From Xanthobacter aminoxidans (GTDB taxonomy: Bacteria > Pseudomonadota > Alphaproteobacteria > Rhizobiales > Xanthobacteraceae): a DNA stretch of 64,000 bases. Positions 9,548 through 22,034 of this stretch are shown here, in pieces (within the stretch, counting starts at the first letter, position 1; every line of letters begins with the position of its first letter). Under the pieces are notes generated by a model. It ran no database searches, was not told the DNA's origin, and saw only the letters and a program-made list of their open reading frames with translations. The stretch spans positions 186,001-250,000 of the forward strand of contig NZ_JAMJXC010000003.1 of the NCBI RefSeq assembly GCF_023571765.1, written 5' to 3'. A program made the translations under genes and the position numbers.

Positions 9548-10783
9548 TCAGGCCGTGACCTGATAGGTGGCCGAGGCGACCACCTCGCCATCGCCGCCCC
9601 GTTGCGCCGTGACGCTCCATGTCCCGGTCGCTTGGGCCAGAAGGGCCGCCCTTACTGTCGCTTTAGCCGGCACAGGAACTGTGTCGTGCCACCACGGCTT
9701 CCAGCCATCGTCGAGGCTATCAAGCAGCCGCACCGCATGGCCGGCGACATAGACTGAAACGGGAGCGTCGAGGCTGTTGGCCAGGGTCAGAACCATTGCC
9801 TTGCCTGACTTCACGGTGCCGAGCGAGGCCGGGGCGCCGCTCTTCCCCCCGATGGGCAGTTCTACACGAACGGCGTCCTTGAGGGGAATATCAGCCGGCA
9901 AATCATTCGCCGGGAGCGGAGCGGGCGGGCCGGACGGCATCGGGCCGGCGGGGCCGACGGGCGTGACCACCGCGAGCCGGATCGGCTCCTGGGCGGTCTC
10001 GACCTCGATGATGGTGGCATCCGCGTCGTCGATGGTGGCGGCGACATCCATCCGCCCGCCCGGCGGCATCTGGAGGCGGCCATCCTTCAATTCGAACGGC
10101 TGGGCGACCGGTTGCCCGTCGATGGCGATGGCGTAGGCCGCCGGGCCCTTCAGGCGGAGGCGCAGGAACAGGGGCGTGGCGTTGACGAGCCGCAGCCGGC
10201 TGCGGCCGCTTGCAGGGCCCTGGAAGGTCGGCGAGAACTCGCCGTTCACCGGGAAGATCGGCACCCCGCTCTCGGGCGGAAACGACTGAATGAACAGGAG
10301 ATTGTCCGAAGCGTAGGCCGGGGTTCCGGGCTCGGCCACGATGAGCGCGCCGGAGAGCGCGCGGCGGGCGAGCGCCGGGGATGTCGCGTGGTACCAGAAG
10401 GTGCCGGCATCCTTGGGCGTGAGCCGGATGAGCTTGTTCTGCCCGCCCGCGACGGCAGCGGAAGCCGCGGCATCCGCCGGCATCCGCACGCCCTGCCACG
10501 TGAGGGCCACGCTCTCCTTGAGCGCATTGGCGAACTGGACCTGAAGCTCGCTCCCCTTCGTCACGCGAAGGACAGGACCCGGCAGAGAATCGTTGAAGAG
10601 CGCAAGGTTGCCCTGGCCGGCGATCTCCGGCCGGCTGCCTTCCGCGGCCGCGAGCGCCACAGGGCTAGCGCCCTGGCCCTGCGCCAACGCCCAGTCCGGC
10701 AACAGGGCACCGGCAGCGCCGGCGAACGACAGGGCCGCAGCCCCCTTGAGAACGTTGCGACGAGAGGGAATCGACGGGCTCAC
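9548..10783 (-). CDS. Tat-exported multicopper-oxidase-fold protein lacking copper ligands
   Basis: A 411-aa periplasmic protein with a twin-arginine signal (PSRRNVLKGAAAL, then a hydrophobic stretch ending ALAQG). The multicopper oxidase layout is recognisable: a first cupredoxin domain with GPVLRVTKGSELQV and KDAGTFWYHATS, a middle domain with RSRLRLVNATP and AIDGQPVAQPF, and a C-terminal cupredoxin ending ATGTWSVTAQRG. At every copper-binding position the His/Cys are gone: the HWHG site reads TWQG, WYHxH reads WYHAT, and the C-terminal HCHI reads SVTA. This resembles FtsP/SufI, a copper-free Tat substrate stabilising the E. coli divisome, although orthology is unproven. An oxidase function is unlikely. 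Confidence 0.82.
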   Translation of the reverse strand: MSPSIPSRRNVLKGAAALSFAGAAGALLPDWALAQGQGASPVALAAAEGSRPEIAGQGNLALFNDSLPGPVLRVTKGSELQVQFANALKESVALTWQGVRMPADAAASAAVAGGQNKLIRLTPKDAGTFWYHATSPALARRALSGALIVAEPGTPAYASDNLLFIQSFPPESGVPIFPVNGEFSPTFQGPASGRSRLRLVNATPLFLRLRLKGPAAYAIAIDGQPVAQPFELKDGRLQMPPGGRMDVAATIDDADATIIEVETAQEPIRLAVVTPVGPAGPMPSGPPAPLPANDLPADIPLKDAVRVELPIGGKSGAPASLGTVKSGKAMVLTLANSLDAPVSVYVAGHAVRLLDSLDDGWKPWWHDTVPVPAKATVRAALLAQATGTWSVTAQRGGDGEVVASATYQVTA

Positions 10784-11051
10784 GCTGCATCTCCTGGCGG
10801 GGTGGGTGGACCATGTTACGCGGCCGGAAAAAGGGCAAGCGGCTTTGCTCGCGCTCTCCCCAGCGCCGCGGCACGGACCGCGCCGTCGGCGCCGGGTGTC
10901 CGTTGATCGTGTCTGCGAGCGGGAGCTTGGCAGCTCTCAATCTTCCGCCCGCCGGGCCATACGCTCCGCCGGCCGGCTTCGCGGGCGGAGATGCGGCGTC
11001 GTGCCGTGAGGCGAGCGCCATGGGGAGCGTGCGGTTGCGGGCGCCATTTTC

Positions 11052-11080
11052 TTGCTGCGCGGCCGCACGGGCATGATATA
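11052..11080 (+). promoter_or_regulatory. Candidate promoter for tRNA-Leu
   Basis: TTGCTG (11052-11057) and GATATA (11075-11080) are 17 bp apart; TATAAG at 11077 is an alternative -10. This would give a leader of about 150 nt before the tRNA. Confidence 0.38.
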
Positions 11081-11198
11081 AGCCGCGACCCGAACGGCGC
11101 GTGCGGCCTCGTGCGCGAGCGGTGGAGCTGTGCCCGGAGGCGTCGTGCGCTCAAGCGCTTCGGTGCCGTTCCCGTGCCCGGCGACACCTCGCAGGCAT

Positions 11199-11228
11199 GA
11201 CGGGCCTTTGGGCGCGACGGGCCTTTGG
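11199..11228. repeat. 13-bp tandem direct repeat upstream of tRNA-Leu
   Basis: GACGGGCCTTTGG occurs at 11199-11211 and again at 11216-11228, a 17-bp period. A partial third GACGGGGCC follows, immediately before the tRNA. Confidence 0.6.
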
Positions 11229-11240
11229 CGAGACGGGGCC

Positions 11241-11325
11241 GCGGGCGTGGCGGAACTGGTAGACGCGCGGGATTTAGGTTCCCGTGACGCAAGTCGTGGG
11301 GGTTCGAAACCCTCCGCCCGCACCA
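11241..11325 (+). tRNA. tRNA-Leu (anticodon TAG)
   Basis: An 85-nt gene including an encoded CCA. The acceptor stem GCGGGCG pairs with CGCCCGC (11315-11321), the discriminator is A and CCA is at 11323-11325. The anticodon arm GGGA-TTTAGGT-TCCC gives anticodon TAG. A long variable arm typical of class II tRNA-Leu is present, and the T-loop is GGTTCGAAACC-like. It reads CUN leucine codons, including CUA. Confidence 0.97.
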
Positions 11326-11481
11326 ATGCCGCCGCAAGCCCGCGCGTCGGTCGCCGCAAGGCGGTCCGGTCGGGGCAGGTCCACCGTGCCGCGCGGCCTC
11401 CGGCGATTGCCGCGGGATGCCGGTGACAGCGCTGAATTCAAGTTAACGCGCCTGGCGCGATGAGGATGTGAAGGCAAGACG

Positions 11482-12834
11482 ATGCAGGTGACCGAGACCG
11501 GGGCCGAGGGCCTCAAGCGCGCTTTCCGTGTGGTGGTGTCCGCCGCCGACCTCGACGCCCGGGCCGACGCCCGGCTCAACGAGCTCAAGGGCCAGGTGAA
11601 GCTGAACGGCTTCCGCCCCGGCAAGGTGCCCGTGGCCCATCTCAAGCGCGTCTACGGCAAGTCCGTGATGTCCGAGATCATCGAGCAGACCGTCAACGAG
11701 ACCAACGGCAAGATCGTCGAGGAGCACGGCTTCAAGCTCGCGCTCCAGCCCCGGATCAAGGGTCCCGAGGAGGACCCGCAGTTCCAGACCCTGCTCGATG
11801 GCGGCAAGGACCTCGCCTACGACGTAGAGCTGGAGATCCTGCCGAAGATCGAGCTCGGCAACTTCAAGGACATCTCCGTCGAGAAGCCGGTGGTCGAAGT
11901 GACCGAGGCCGAGGTGGACGAGGCGGTGCAGCGTATCGCCGACGCCAACCGCCCCTTCGCCACGAAGGAAGGCCCGGCCGCCGACGGCGACCGCCTGACC
12001 ATCGACTTCACCGGCTATGTGGACGGCGAGAAGTTCCAGGGCGGCGAGGGCCAGGACATCGACGTCCTGCTCGGCTCCAAGGGCTTCATCCCCGGCTTCG
12101 AGGAGCAGCTCGTCGGCGCCTCCGCCGGTGAGAACCGCACCCTCAACGTGACCTTCCCCGAGGGCTACGCCGCCAAGGAACTCGCCGGCAAGGCCGCGAC
12201 CTTCGAAGTCACCGTGAAGTCCGTCGACGCGCCCGGCGCCATCGCGCTCGATGACGCCTTCGCCGCGACCCTCGGCCAGGAGAGCCTCGAGAAGCTCCGC
12301 GAGACCGTGAAGGCCCGCATCGCGCAGGAATATGCCGGCGCCGCCCGCCAGAAGGTGAAGCGCGCTTTGCTCGACGGCCTCGACGCGACTCACAAGTTCG
12401 ACGTGCCGGAAGGCCTCGTGGAGCAGGAATTCTACGGCGTGTGGAGCCGGGTGAACGAGGATCTCGCCGCCCAGAACCGCACCTTCGCCGATGAAGGCAC
12501 CACCGAGGACGAGGCCCGCCAGGACTACCGTCGCATCGCCGAGCGTCGCGTGCGCCTCGGCCTGGTGCTTGCGGAAATCGGGGAGCGCAACAATATCCAG
12601 GTTTCCGACGACGAGGTGACGCGCGCGGTGGTCGAACGGGCCCGCCAGTTCCCCGGCCAGGAGCAGCAGGTGTGGGACTATTACCGCCGCACCCCCGAGG
12701 CTCTGGCGTCCGTGCGCGCCCCCCTGTTCGAGGAGAAGGTCGTCGACTTCCTCCTGGAGCTTGCCAACGTGACCGAGAAGACGGTCACCAAGGAAGAGCT
12801 CTTCAAGGATGACGAGGACGAGAAGGCGGCCTGA
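11482..12834 (+). CDS. tig: Trigger factor (ribosome-associated chaperone)
   Basis: A 450-aa ATP-independent chaperone that binds ribosomal protein uL23 at the exit tunnel. The N-terminal ribosome-binding domain carries the signature GFRPGKVPVAHLKRVYGKSV. The FKBP-type PPIase domain (about 160-245) shows DGDRLTIDFTGYVDGEKFQG and GFIPGFEEQLVGASAGE. The C-terminal helical arms are acidic and the tail ends KDDEDEKAA. The start is ATG 11482. It leads the conserved tig-clpP-clpX-lon order, coupling nascent-chain folding with proteolysis. The length is normal for the family. Confidence 0.97.
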   Translation: MQVTETGAEGLKRAFRVVVSAADLDARADARLNELKGQVKLNGFRPGKVPVAHLKRVYGKSVMSEIIEQTVNETNGKIVEEHGFKLALQPRIKGPEEDPQFQTLLDGGKDLAYDVELEILPKIELGNFKDISVEKPVVEVTEAEVDEAVQRIADANRPFATKEGPAADGDRLTIDFTGYVDGEKFQGGEGQDIDVLLGSKGFIPGFEEQLVGASAGENRTLNVTFPEGYAAKELAGKAATFEVTVKSVDAPGAIALDDAFAATLGQESLEKLRETVKARIAQEYAGAARQKVKRALLDGLDATHKFDVPEGLVEQEFYGVWSRVNEDLAAQNRTFADEGTTEDEARQDYRRIAERRVRLGLVLAEIGERNNIQVSDDEVTRAVVERARQFPGQEQQVWDYYRRTPEALASVRAPLFEEKVVDFLLELANVTEKTVTKEELFKDDEDEKAA

Positions 12835-12871
12835 GGCTCGGGTCGCGATCCGTCCTGCGACGAATTCGCGC

Positions 12872-12893
12872 GGCACGCCGGCAGCGGCGTGCC
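12872..12893 (+). terminator. Hairpin between tig and clpP
   Basis: GGCACGCCG (12872-12880), a GCAG loop and CGGCGTGCC (12885-12893) form a perfect 9-bp stem. The weak following T content (TCTACCC) suggests attenuation or partial termination before clpP. Confidence 0.45.
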
Positions 12894-12933
12894 TCTACCC
12901 GCGCCCTCCCTATGCGCCCCCGGGGGTCTTAAG

Positions 12934-13569
12934 ATGCGTGATCCAGTCGATACTTATATGAATTACCTGATCCCCATGGTGGTCGAGCAGACCAACCGTG
13001 GCGAGCGGTCCTACGACATCTTTTCCCGCCTCCTGAAGGAGCGCATCCTTTTCCTGACCGGCCCGGTCGAGGACGGCATGGCCACCCTCGCGGTGGCGCA
13101 GCTGCTGTTCCTCGAGGCGGACAATCCGAAGAAGGAAATCTCGATGTACATCAACTCCCCCGGGGGAGTGGTGACGTCGGGCCTCGCCATCTACGACACC
13201 ATGCAGTTCATCAAGCCGGCGGTGTCGACGCTCTGCATCGGCCAGGCGGCCTCCATGGGCTCGCTGCTGCTGACCGCGGGCGAGAAGGGGATGCGATTCG
13301 CGCTGCCGAACGCCCGAATCATGGTCCACCAGCCGTCTGGCGGCTTCCAGGGCCAGGTGACGGACATCATGCTTCACGCGCAGGAAATCCTCAGCCTCAA
13401 GAAGCGGCTGAATGAAATCTATGTGAAGCACACCGGCCAGCCCTTCGAGGCCATCGAGAACGCCCTCGAGCGCGACAACTTCATGACCTCCGAGGCGGCC
13501 AAGGAGTTCGGGCTCATCGATTCCGTGATCGACAAGCGCCCGACCGACGAGGCCGCCAAGGCCGCCTGA
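12934..13569 (+). CDS. clpP: ATP-dependent Clp protease proteolytic subunit
   Basis: A 211-aa serine protease forming the tetradecameric chamber that works with ClpX (next gene) or ClpA. The nucleophile Ser107 lies in [11 protein letters not shown] and the catalytic His in [15 protein letters not shown]. The chosen start ATG 12934 gives [20 protein letters not shown], the usual alphaproteobacterial N-terminus including its short propeptide; the frame is open 45 bp further upstream but is not conserved there. A terminator follows at 13715. Confidence 0.97.
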   Translation: MRDPVDTYMNYLIPMVVEQTNRGERSYDIFSRLLKERILFLTGPVEDGMATLAVAQLLFLEADNPKKEISMYINSPGGVVTSGLAIYDTMQFIKPAVSTLCIGQAASMGSLLLTAGEKGMRFALPNARIMVHQPSGGFQGQVTDIMLHAQEILSLKKRLNEIYVKHTGQPFEAIENALERDNFMTSEAAKEFGLIDSVIDKRPTDEAAKAA

Positions 13570-14046
13570 GGTCGAGCACGAGCTTGGCCGCAAGGCCGGG
13601 CGGGGCGATAGCGATAGTTGGGCAACACGTCCGGCGTTCTCGCATTGCCCCACTTGCGTGCGGTGCAAGATCGCGCTTGCATGTCGTTAAGCCGGCATCG
13701 GATGCCGCGTTGTCGGCCCCCGCCTGATGGTGGGGGCCTTCGCGTTTCAGGGCCATGAACCATCGGGGTCCGGAGTTCGTAATGAGTTCCGGGTTCAGAT
13801 TTGCGAAAGGTCGTGGGCAGACGATCGGCGGACGGCGCGACCCCAGGGTCGGCGGCGGTGCATCCCTTGGTCTGGGGAATGTCGCCAGCCTGCCTTGATC
13901 GCGTCGCCTCAGGGTGATTGGCTTTTGCAAAGTCGATCACCACATTCGGGTTTGGCGAGGTTTTTGCTTCGTGCAAAACCCATAAGAGGCCCTGACGGGA
14001 CGGCCGGTCCAAATGTCCGGTTCGTGAGGGCGTTAGGAGACGTGAG
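13570..14046. other. clpP-clpX intergenic region
   Basis: 477 bp with no gene. It contains the clpP terminator (13715-13738) and, near 13958-13980, an imperfect inverted repeat (GGTTTTTGC / GCAAAACC). The clpX promoter should lie between these and 14047, but no clear -35/-10 pair could be assigned. Confidence 0.5.
13715..13747 (+). terminator. Intrinsic terminator after clpP
   Basis: GGCCCCCGCC (13715-13724), a TGAT loop and GGTGGGGGCC (13729-13738) form a 10-bp stem with one G-T pair, followed by TTCGCGTTT. Confidence 0.65.
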
Positions 14047-15315
<1,269 letters not shown>

Positions 15316-15732
15316 CGTGTCGGGCCCCGCGCCTCTCCCCAGACCTCGCGGTTTCGGGAGAGGGCGGGACGCGACCGGAGTTCAACCGGCCCGGACCCTT
15401 TCCGGCCGGCGGATGGTCCCGGTTCGGGTCAGGGCCCGGGGCATGAGGCGGGAGATGACGGCCGGGGCCGTGGCGCCGGTCCGCCCTCTTCTCGGGGCGT
15501 TTGCCCGCGAGGGCCAATCCTCCAAAGAGGTCAATGGTGTGCCCTTGAAACGGGCAGGTTGCGTGTCCATCTACTTTTCGAAAGTTCCGGTCTCGGGGGT
15601 CGGACCTCGTGCCTCCTGCGGCGAAAGCCGCTTCAGCATTGAAAATCCACACCCGTCTCCGGCCGCGTGCACGCGCGGCAACGCAGTTCTGCGCCCAAAT
15701 CCAGCGCGTGCACTTCTTGAAAGGATTGCGTC
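15316..15732. other. clpX-lon intergenic region
   Basis: 417 bp without a gene. The main element visible is the heat-shock-type promoter at 15544-15573; the rest shows no repeat or ORF of note. Confidence 0.5.
15544..15573 (+). promoter_or_regulatory. Sigma-32 (RpoH)-type heat-shock promoter of lon
   Basis: CTTGAAA (15544-15550) is followed after 16 bp by CCATCTA (15567-15573). This fits both the E. coli CTTGAAA-N11-16-CCCCATNT pattern and the alphaproteobacterial CTTG-N17/18-CYTATNT pattern, with a full -35. It lies about 160 bp upstream of the lon ATG. Confidence 0.65.
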
Positions 15733-18153
<2,421 letters not shown>

Positions 18154-18159
18154 CGCGAA

Positions 18160-18193
18160 AAACAGGCCGGATTGTCCGCAACCCGGCCTGTTT
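18160..18193. terminator. Intrinsic terminator after lon
   Basis: AAACAGGCCGG (18160-18170) pairs perfectly with CCGGCCTGTTT (18183-18193), an 11-bp stem with a 12-nt loop, 6 bp past the lon stop. A-rich and T-rich flanks are built into the stem. Confidence 0.8.
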
Positions 18194-18197
18194 CAAC

Positions 18198-18214
18198 AGT
18201 TTCTGAAACTTTTT
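18198..18214 (+). terminator. Second small hairpin with T-tract after lon
   Basis: AGTTT (18198-18202), CTG and AAACT (18206-18210) are followed by TTTT. It is probably a tandem back-up terminator. The remaining bases up to 18478 presumably hold the hup promoter, which I could not assign. Confidence 0.45.
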
Positions 18215-18478
18215 CAGAGGGCGTGTCGCCGCCATCCCCGGACGTTCGGGGAGCGCGGGGCACGCCCTCAGTCTTTTCAATGACTTAAATGGACTTCCGG
18301 CGTGTCGCTGCGTGTCGCCTGCGCCCCGGCTCTTCGCAGGCGCACAGCGCAAAATCGTGCATTGGTGCGGGTTTGGCGCCAATCGCGCTTGCAAAAGCCT
18401 TATTTTCCGTGATGCTCGCGCCGTTCGTCAGGGCTAGCCCTGCACGATTCGCGTTCTGACAACGGAAGGAAAGGTCAG

Positions 18479-18757
18479 ATGACCACCAAGAACGAACTGA
18501 TCGCCGCCGTGGCCGAAGAGGCGAAGCTGACGAAGACCGCTGCGGCTGCGGCTGTGGACGCGACCTTCGACATCATCGCCAAGGCGCTCAAGGATGGCGA
18601 GGAAGTCAAGCTGATCGGTTTCGGCAGCTTCTCCGTGGTGACGCGCGCTGCCCGTGAAGGCCGCAACCCGCGCACCGGCAAGCCGGTGAAGATCAAGGCT
18701 TCCAAGGCGCCGAAGTTCACCCCCGGCAAGGGCCTCAAGGAAGCCGTCAACGACTGA
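18479..18757 (+). CDS. hup: DNA-binding protein HU
   Basis: A 92-aa histone-like protein of the HU/IHF family that bends and compacts DNA as a dimer. The N-terminal helices MTTKNELIAAVAEEAKLTK and the DNA-binding beta-arm with the GRNPRTGKPVKIKASKAPKF signature are complete. The arm has the Pro that intercalates into DNA. The start is ATG 18479, with a strong GGAAGGAAAGG upstream. Its place after lon is conserved in alphaproteobacteria. HU rather than IHF is preferred because of the GRNPRTG arm and the lon linkage. Confidence 0.97.
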   Translation: MTTKNELIAAVAEEAKLTKTAAAAAVDATFDIIAKALKDGEEVKLIGFGSFSVVTRAAREGRNPRTGKPVKIKASKAPKFTPGKGLKEAVND

Positions 18758-19113
18758 TCCGGCCCTCTCGGCCCGGGCGCGCGCTGCGCCGGCCGTGATG
18801 CCGCTGCATGTGCCTCTCCGGATCGATGTCCGGGGGGCTATCCGGACGCTCCCGGCCCGGCCGTACCGGGCGGAGCGTCCCCGATCCGACGAGCCCCGGC
18901 CTCGCGGATTCAGGGCGCACGAAGCGCCAGCGCGCCAAGCGCGAGATCCGGCCATCGCGCCGACGTTTTCCAAAGCCATTTTTTCTGAAGGTGTCCGGCG
19001 GACGGGCACGCGCGCCACGCCAGCGCGCAGCCGCTGTTCCACGCCCCAGCCGCATCCCACCCTTGCCGCTGCGGCCTGGGCGGATTATAGCGCCGGAAGG
19101 TCCTGCGACGACC
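18758..19113. other. Intergenic region between hup and tRNA-Val
   Basis: 356 bp. No gene or clear terminator is recognised; a promoter-like pair for the tRNA lies at its right end. Confidence 0.5.
19063..19090 (+). promoter_or_regulatory. Candidate promoter for tRNA-Val
   Basis: TTGCCG (19063-19068) and TTATAG (19085-19090) have a 16-bp spacer, with the predicted start about 17 nt before the tRNA. Confidence 0.45.
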
Positions 19114-19189
19114 GGGCGGTTAGCTCAGTTGGTAGAGCATCTCGTTTACACCGAGAGGGTCGGCGGTTCGAGCCCGTCACCGCCCACCA
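19114..19189 (+). tRNA. tRNA-Val (anticodon TAC)
   Basis: A 76-nt cloverleaf with acceptor GGGCGGT / ACCGCCC (19179-19185), discriminator A and encoded CCA. The anticodon stem-loop CTCGT-TTACA-CCGAG region gives TAC. The D-arm GCTCAGTTGGTAGAGC and the T-arm GGTTCGAGCC are canonical. Confidence 0.97.
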
Positions 19190-19388
19190 TGTCCAGCTCC
19201 ATCCTCTCCCCACGTCGGCATCCGCGATTCCACCCACGCGAACGTGGGCCGTTTGCGCCTCCGCGCTCCTCGCGAATCCCCGCAAACATCGGTCAGAACA
19301 CGCAATGCCGGCAGCGCCGAAAAGCGTTGCCAGCGCTCAATCTTAAGGGGGCTGTGGACAACTTCCCGGCAAAAAATGCGCGGCTTGC

Positions 19389-19417
19389 TTGACTTGGGCG
19401 GAGGGGTGCCGTACCAC
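19389..19417 (+). promoter_or_regulatory. Promoter for tRNA-Asp
   Basis: TTGACT (19389-19394, preceded by C as in the alphaproteobacterial CTTGAC) and TACCAC (19412-19417) have an exact 17-bp spacer, about 40 bp before the tRNA. Confidence 0.55.
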
Positions 19418-19457
19418 GCCGCTCTCCTCGGCGGTCGGCAAGACCTTCCGCCGGTCC

Positions 19458-19534
<77 letters not shown>

Positions 19535-19864
19535 TTTATCATCCCAAAACAATCGGTTCTTTGCTCCGCTCACAACGTGAGTGCGAGGGCGGTTGCCGTC
19601 TCGAAGCCTCGACCGGGCAGACGTCTTCTGGTCCGTCGCCGTCGGCGGCTTGTGATCGGCCTGCGCAGCCCCGCCCTCGGACTTCATCTGATCAAGCATG
19701 GAACTGGCCCACGAGCCCCTAACGGGCGCCTCTGAGGCGGGGAATGCGTTTCCCGTGGCTCTCAGGCGGGGCCGCCTTCCGCCCGGCCGCCTACGCGCGG
19801 TTTGTGTTGGCTGCGGGACAGCGAGGCCAGAGTTGCCTCGCCCGTCTTTCCCGTCTTTCCCGCC
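19535..19864. other. Intergenic region after tRNA-Asp
   Basis: 330 bp between tRNA-Asp and the convergent end of the c-di-GMP gene. Only a short doubled CCCGTCTTT near 19845-19860 is visible; no gene or clear terminator. Confidence 0.45.
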
Positions 19865-21934
19865 TCAGCCGTGCTGCGCCGCGCCGCGGAGATAGGCGGC
19901 GAAGGCATCGGCGGGCAGGGGGCGGGAAAACAGGAAGCCCTGGCCGAGCCGGCAACCCGCCGTGACCAGCAGTGCGCACTGGTCTTCGGTCTCGATGCCC
20001 TCGGCGACCACTTCGATGCCGAGCTTCTGCGCCATCACGATGATGGCCTCGCACAAGGCGAGATCGTCGGAGCCGCGCTCGACGCCCTGCACGAAGGCGC
20101 GGTCGATCTTGAGGAAATCGACGTCGAACTTCCTGAGATAGGCGAGGGATGAGTACCCGGTGCCGAAATCGTCGAGGGAGAGGGAGATTCCCATTCCCTG
20201 CAGCCGCTCGAACTGGTCGCGTACCGTGTCGCTCAGTTCCACCAGCAGCCCCTCGGTGATCTCCACCAGGATGCGCCGGCCGGACAGTCCATGTTCCGCG
20301 AGGCGCTCGGCCCAGGCGTCCAGCACGTCAGCGGACTGGCGGAACTCCACCGGGGAGCGGTTGACGCCGATGCGGATGGGCGGCAGGCCGGCGGCGTCCC
20401 AGGCGGTGATCTGGCGCAGCACGTCCTCGAACACCCACTGGCCGATGGCGATGATCTCGCCGGTCTGCTCGGCCACCGGGATGAACTCTGCGGGGCTGAC
20501 GAGCCCCATCTGCGGATGCTGCCAGCGCAGCAGCGCCTCAGCCTTCAACACCTCGCCCGTCCCAAGGTCGATGATGGGCTGGTAGAACAGGCGGAACTGG
20601 CCGCCTGCGATGGCGCCGCGCAATTCGTTGGCGATGCGGCCGCGCCGTGTCGCCTCCTCTTGCAGCGCGCTGCGGAAGAAGCGGCAGCGGTTGCGGCCCA
20701 GCCCCTTGGCCTCGTACATGGCTTGGTCGGCATGGCGGACCAGCGCTTCGGCGTTCTCGCCATCCTGCGGGAACACGGCGATGCCGATGCTGACCGAGGA
20801 ATAGGCGAGGTCTGCCCCCAGACGGTAGGGGGCGCCGAGTGCCTGTCTCAGGTCGTCCGCCAGTTCGCGCAGCCGCCGGATGTCGTCTTCGGCGGCGACG
20901 ATCATGAATTCGTCCCCGTTCAGCCGGCCGACCGTATCGCCCGCGCTCAGGCGCTCTGCGAGGCGCCGCGCGGCTTCCTTCAACAGCATGTCGCCCTTGT
21001 CGTGGCCGAAGGCGTCGTTGATCTCCTTGAAGCGGTCGAAGTCGATGAACAGCAGCGCCATGCGCCGGCCGGTCCCGCGCGCCCGCGCGATCTCCTCCTC
21101 CAGCCGCTGGTGGACCAGGCGCCGATTGGGGAGCGCGGTGATGTCGTCGAAATTGGCGTGATACCAGACCGCCTCCTGCGCCTTCTTCTGGGCGGAGATA
21201 TCCTCGACGATGGACCAGATGTAGGACCCGCCGTCGCTGGCATGGAGCCGCACGCCGGTGAGGCGCAGCGGCACGAGACTGCCATCCTTGCGGATGTATT
21301 CCTTCTCGTAGGGGCCGTAGTGGCCCTGGGTCAGCAGGGCATCGAGCTGCTCGCGCTCCTGCGCGGCGTATTTCGTCGGCGTCAGTGTCCAATAGTCCAG
21401 GCGCCGCAGCTCGTCCGGGCTGTAGCCGCAGATGGCGCAGAATGCGGAATTGAACTCGAGGTAGCTGCCGTCCATTCCGTTCAGCACGATGCCGAGGGGC
21501 GAAAGCTCGAACAGGCCGCGCAGCTTCTCCTCGCTGTCGCGCAGGGCAGGCTCCGTACGCCTGATGTCGGTGATATCGACGGACACGCCCACCAGGGAGC
21601 ACGTCCGCCCGACCTGATCACGGATGGCGCGCCGCAGCGTGTGCAGGGTGCGATCCTGGCCGAGGGCGACGTTGCGCATCACCTCGTCGCACGCGACGGC
21701 AGAACCCTCCAGCGCGCGGCGATCGTTCTCCATGAGGCGCATCACCTGTTCCGGCGGGAAGATGCCTTCCCCCGTGCCGCCCACCACCTCGGTGCGCGGG
21801 ATGCCCCACTGTTCCTCGCAACGCCGGTTGATAAGGATGAACCGGCTGTCCGGGTCCTTGACGAACACTGGCACGGGGATGGCGTCGAGCACCGCCGGCA
21901 TTCCCTTTTCGAGCCAGTCGAAAATCCCGGACAT
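19865..21934 (-). CDS. PAS-PAS-GGDEF-EAL cyclic-di-GMP signalling protein
   Basis: A 689-aa cytoplasmic protein with no membrane segment. It has two PAS domains (about 10-120 and 130-245, PAS-like at YLEFNSAFCAICGYSPDEL), a GGDEF domain (about 255-420) and an EAL domain (about 430-680). The EAL half has the c-di-GMP phosphodiesterase residues: EALLRW, the Asn of IGVNRSP, VEITEG, the DDFGTGYSSL metal site, LKIDRAF and VAEGIE. The GGDEF motif itself reads NGDEF in RLNGDEFM, so cyclase activity is uncertain. ATG 21934 is preferred to the upstream GTG at 21952 because GGGAAG precedes it. It probably lowers c-di-GMP and may influence exopolysaccharide output. Confidence 0.92.
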   Translation of the reverse strand: MSGIFDWLEKGMPAVLDAIPVPVFVKDPDSRFILINRRCEEQWGIPRTEVVGGTGEGIFPPEQVMRLMENDRRALEGSAVACDEVMRNVALGQDRTLHTLRRAIRDQVGRTCSLVGVSVDITDIRRTEPALRDSEEKLRGLFELSPLGIVLNGMDGSYLEFNSAFCAICGYSPDELRRLDYWTLTPTKYAAQEREQLDALLTQGHYGPYEKEYIRKDGSLVPLRLTGVRLHASDGGSYIWSIVEDISAQKKAQEAVWYHANFDDITALPNRRLVHQRLEEEIARARGTGRRMALLFIDFDRFKEINDAFGHDKGDMLLKEAARRLAERLSAGDTVGRLNGDEFMIVAAEDDIRRLRELADDLRQALGAPYRLGADLAYSSVSIGIAVFPQDGENAEALVRHADQAMYEAKGLGRNRCRFFRSALQEEATRRGRIANELRGAIAGGQFRLFYQPIIDLGTGEVLKAEALLRWQHPQMGLVSPAEFIPVAEQTGEIIAIGQWVFEDVLRQITAWDAAGLPPIRIGVNRSPVEFRQSADVLDAWAERLAEHGLSGRRILVEITEGLLVELSDTVRDQFERLQGMGISLSLDDFGTGYSSLAYLRKFDVDFLKIDRAFVQGVERGSDDLALCEAIIVMAQKLGIEVVAEGIETEDQCALLVTAGCRLGQGFLFSRPLPADAFAAYLRGAAQHG

Positions 21935-22034
21935 GCCGCTTCCCGCCCCCACTCGCGACGCTCAAGGTCAAGCTATCATGGACCGGTTCTGTGAACAGGA
22001 GGTACCGGGGCGGCCAAAAGTAGCCCTCGCAGTC

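Larger units (their letters stand above)
10784..11240. other. Intergenic region upstream of tRNA-Leu, no gene seen
   Basis: The 457 bp between the cupredoxin gene and tRNA-Leu hold no credible ORF. Visible elements are a promoter-like pair (11052-11080) and a 13-bp direct repeat (11199-11228). The cupredoxin promoter must also lie in the left part, but no clear motif is visible. Confidence 0.5.

Noticed and set aside
13958-13980. Inverted repeat before clpX as a second terminator or operator
   Set aside because: The arms are imperfect and short; not strong enough for a separate call.
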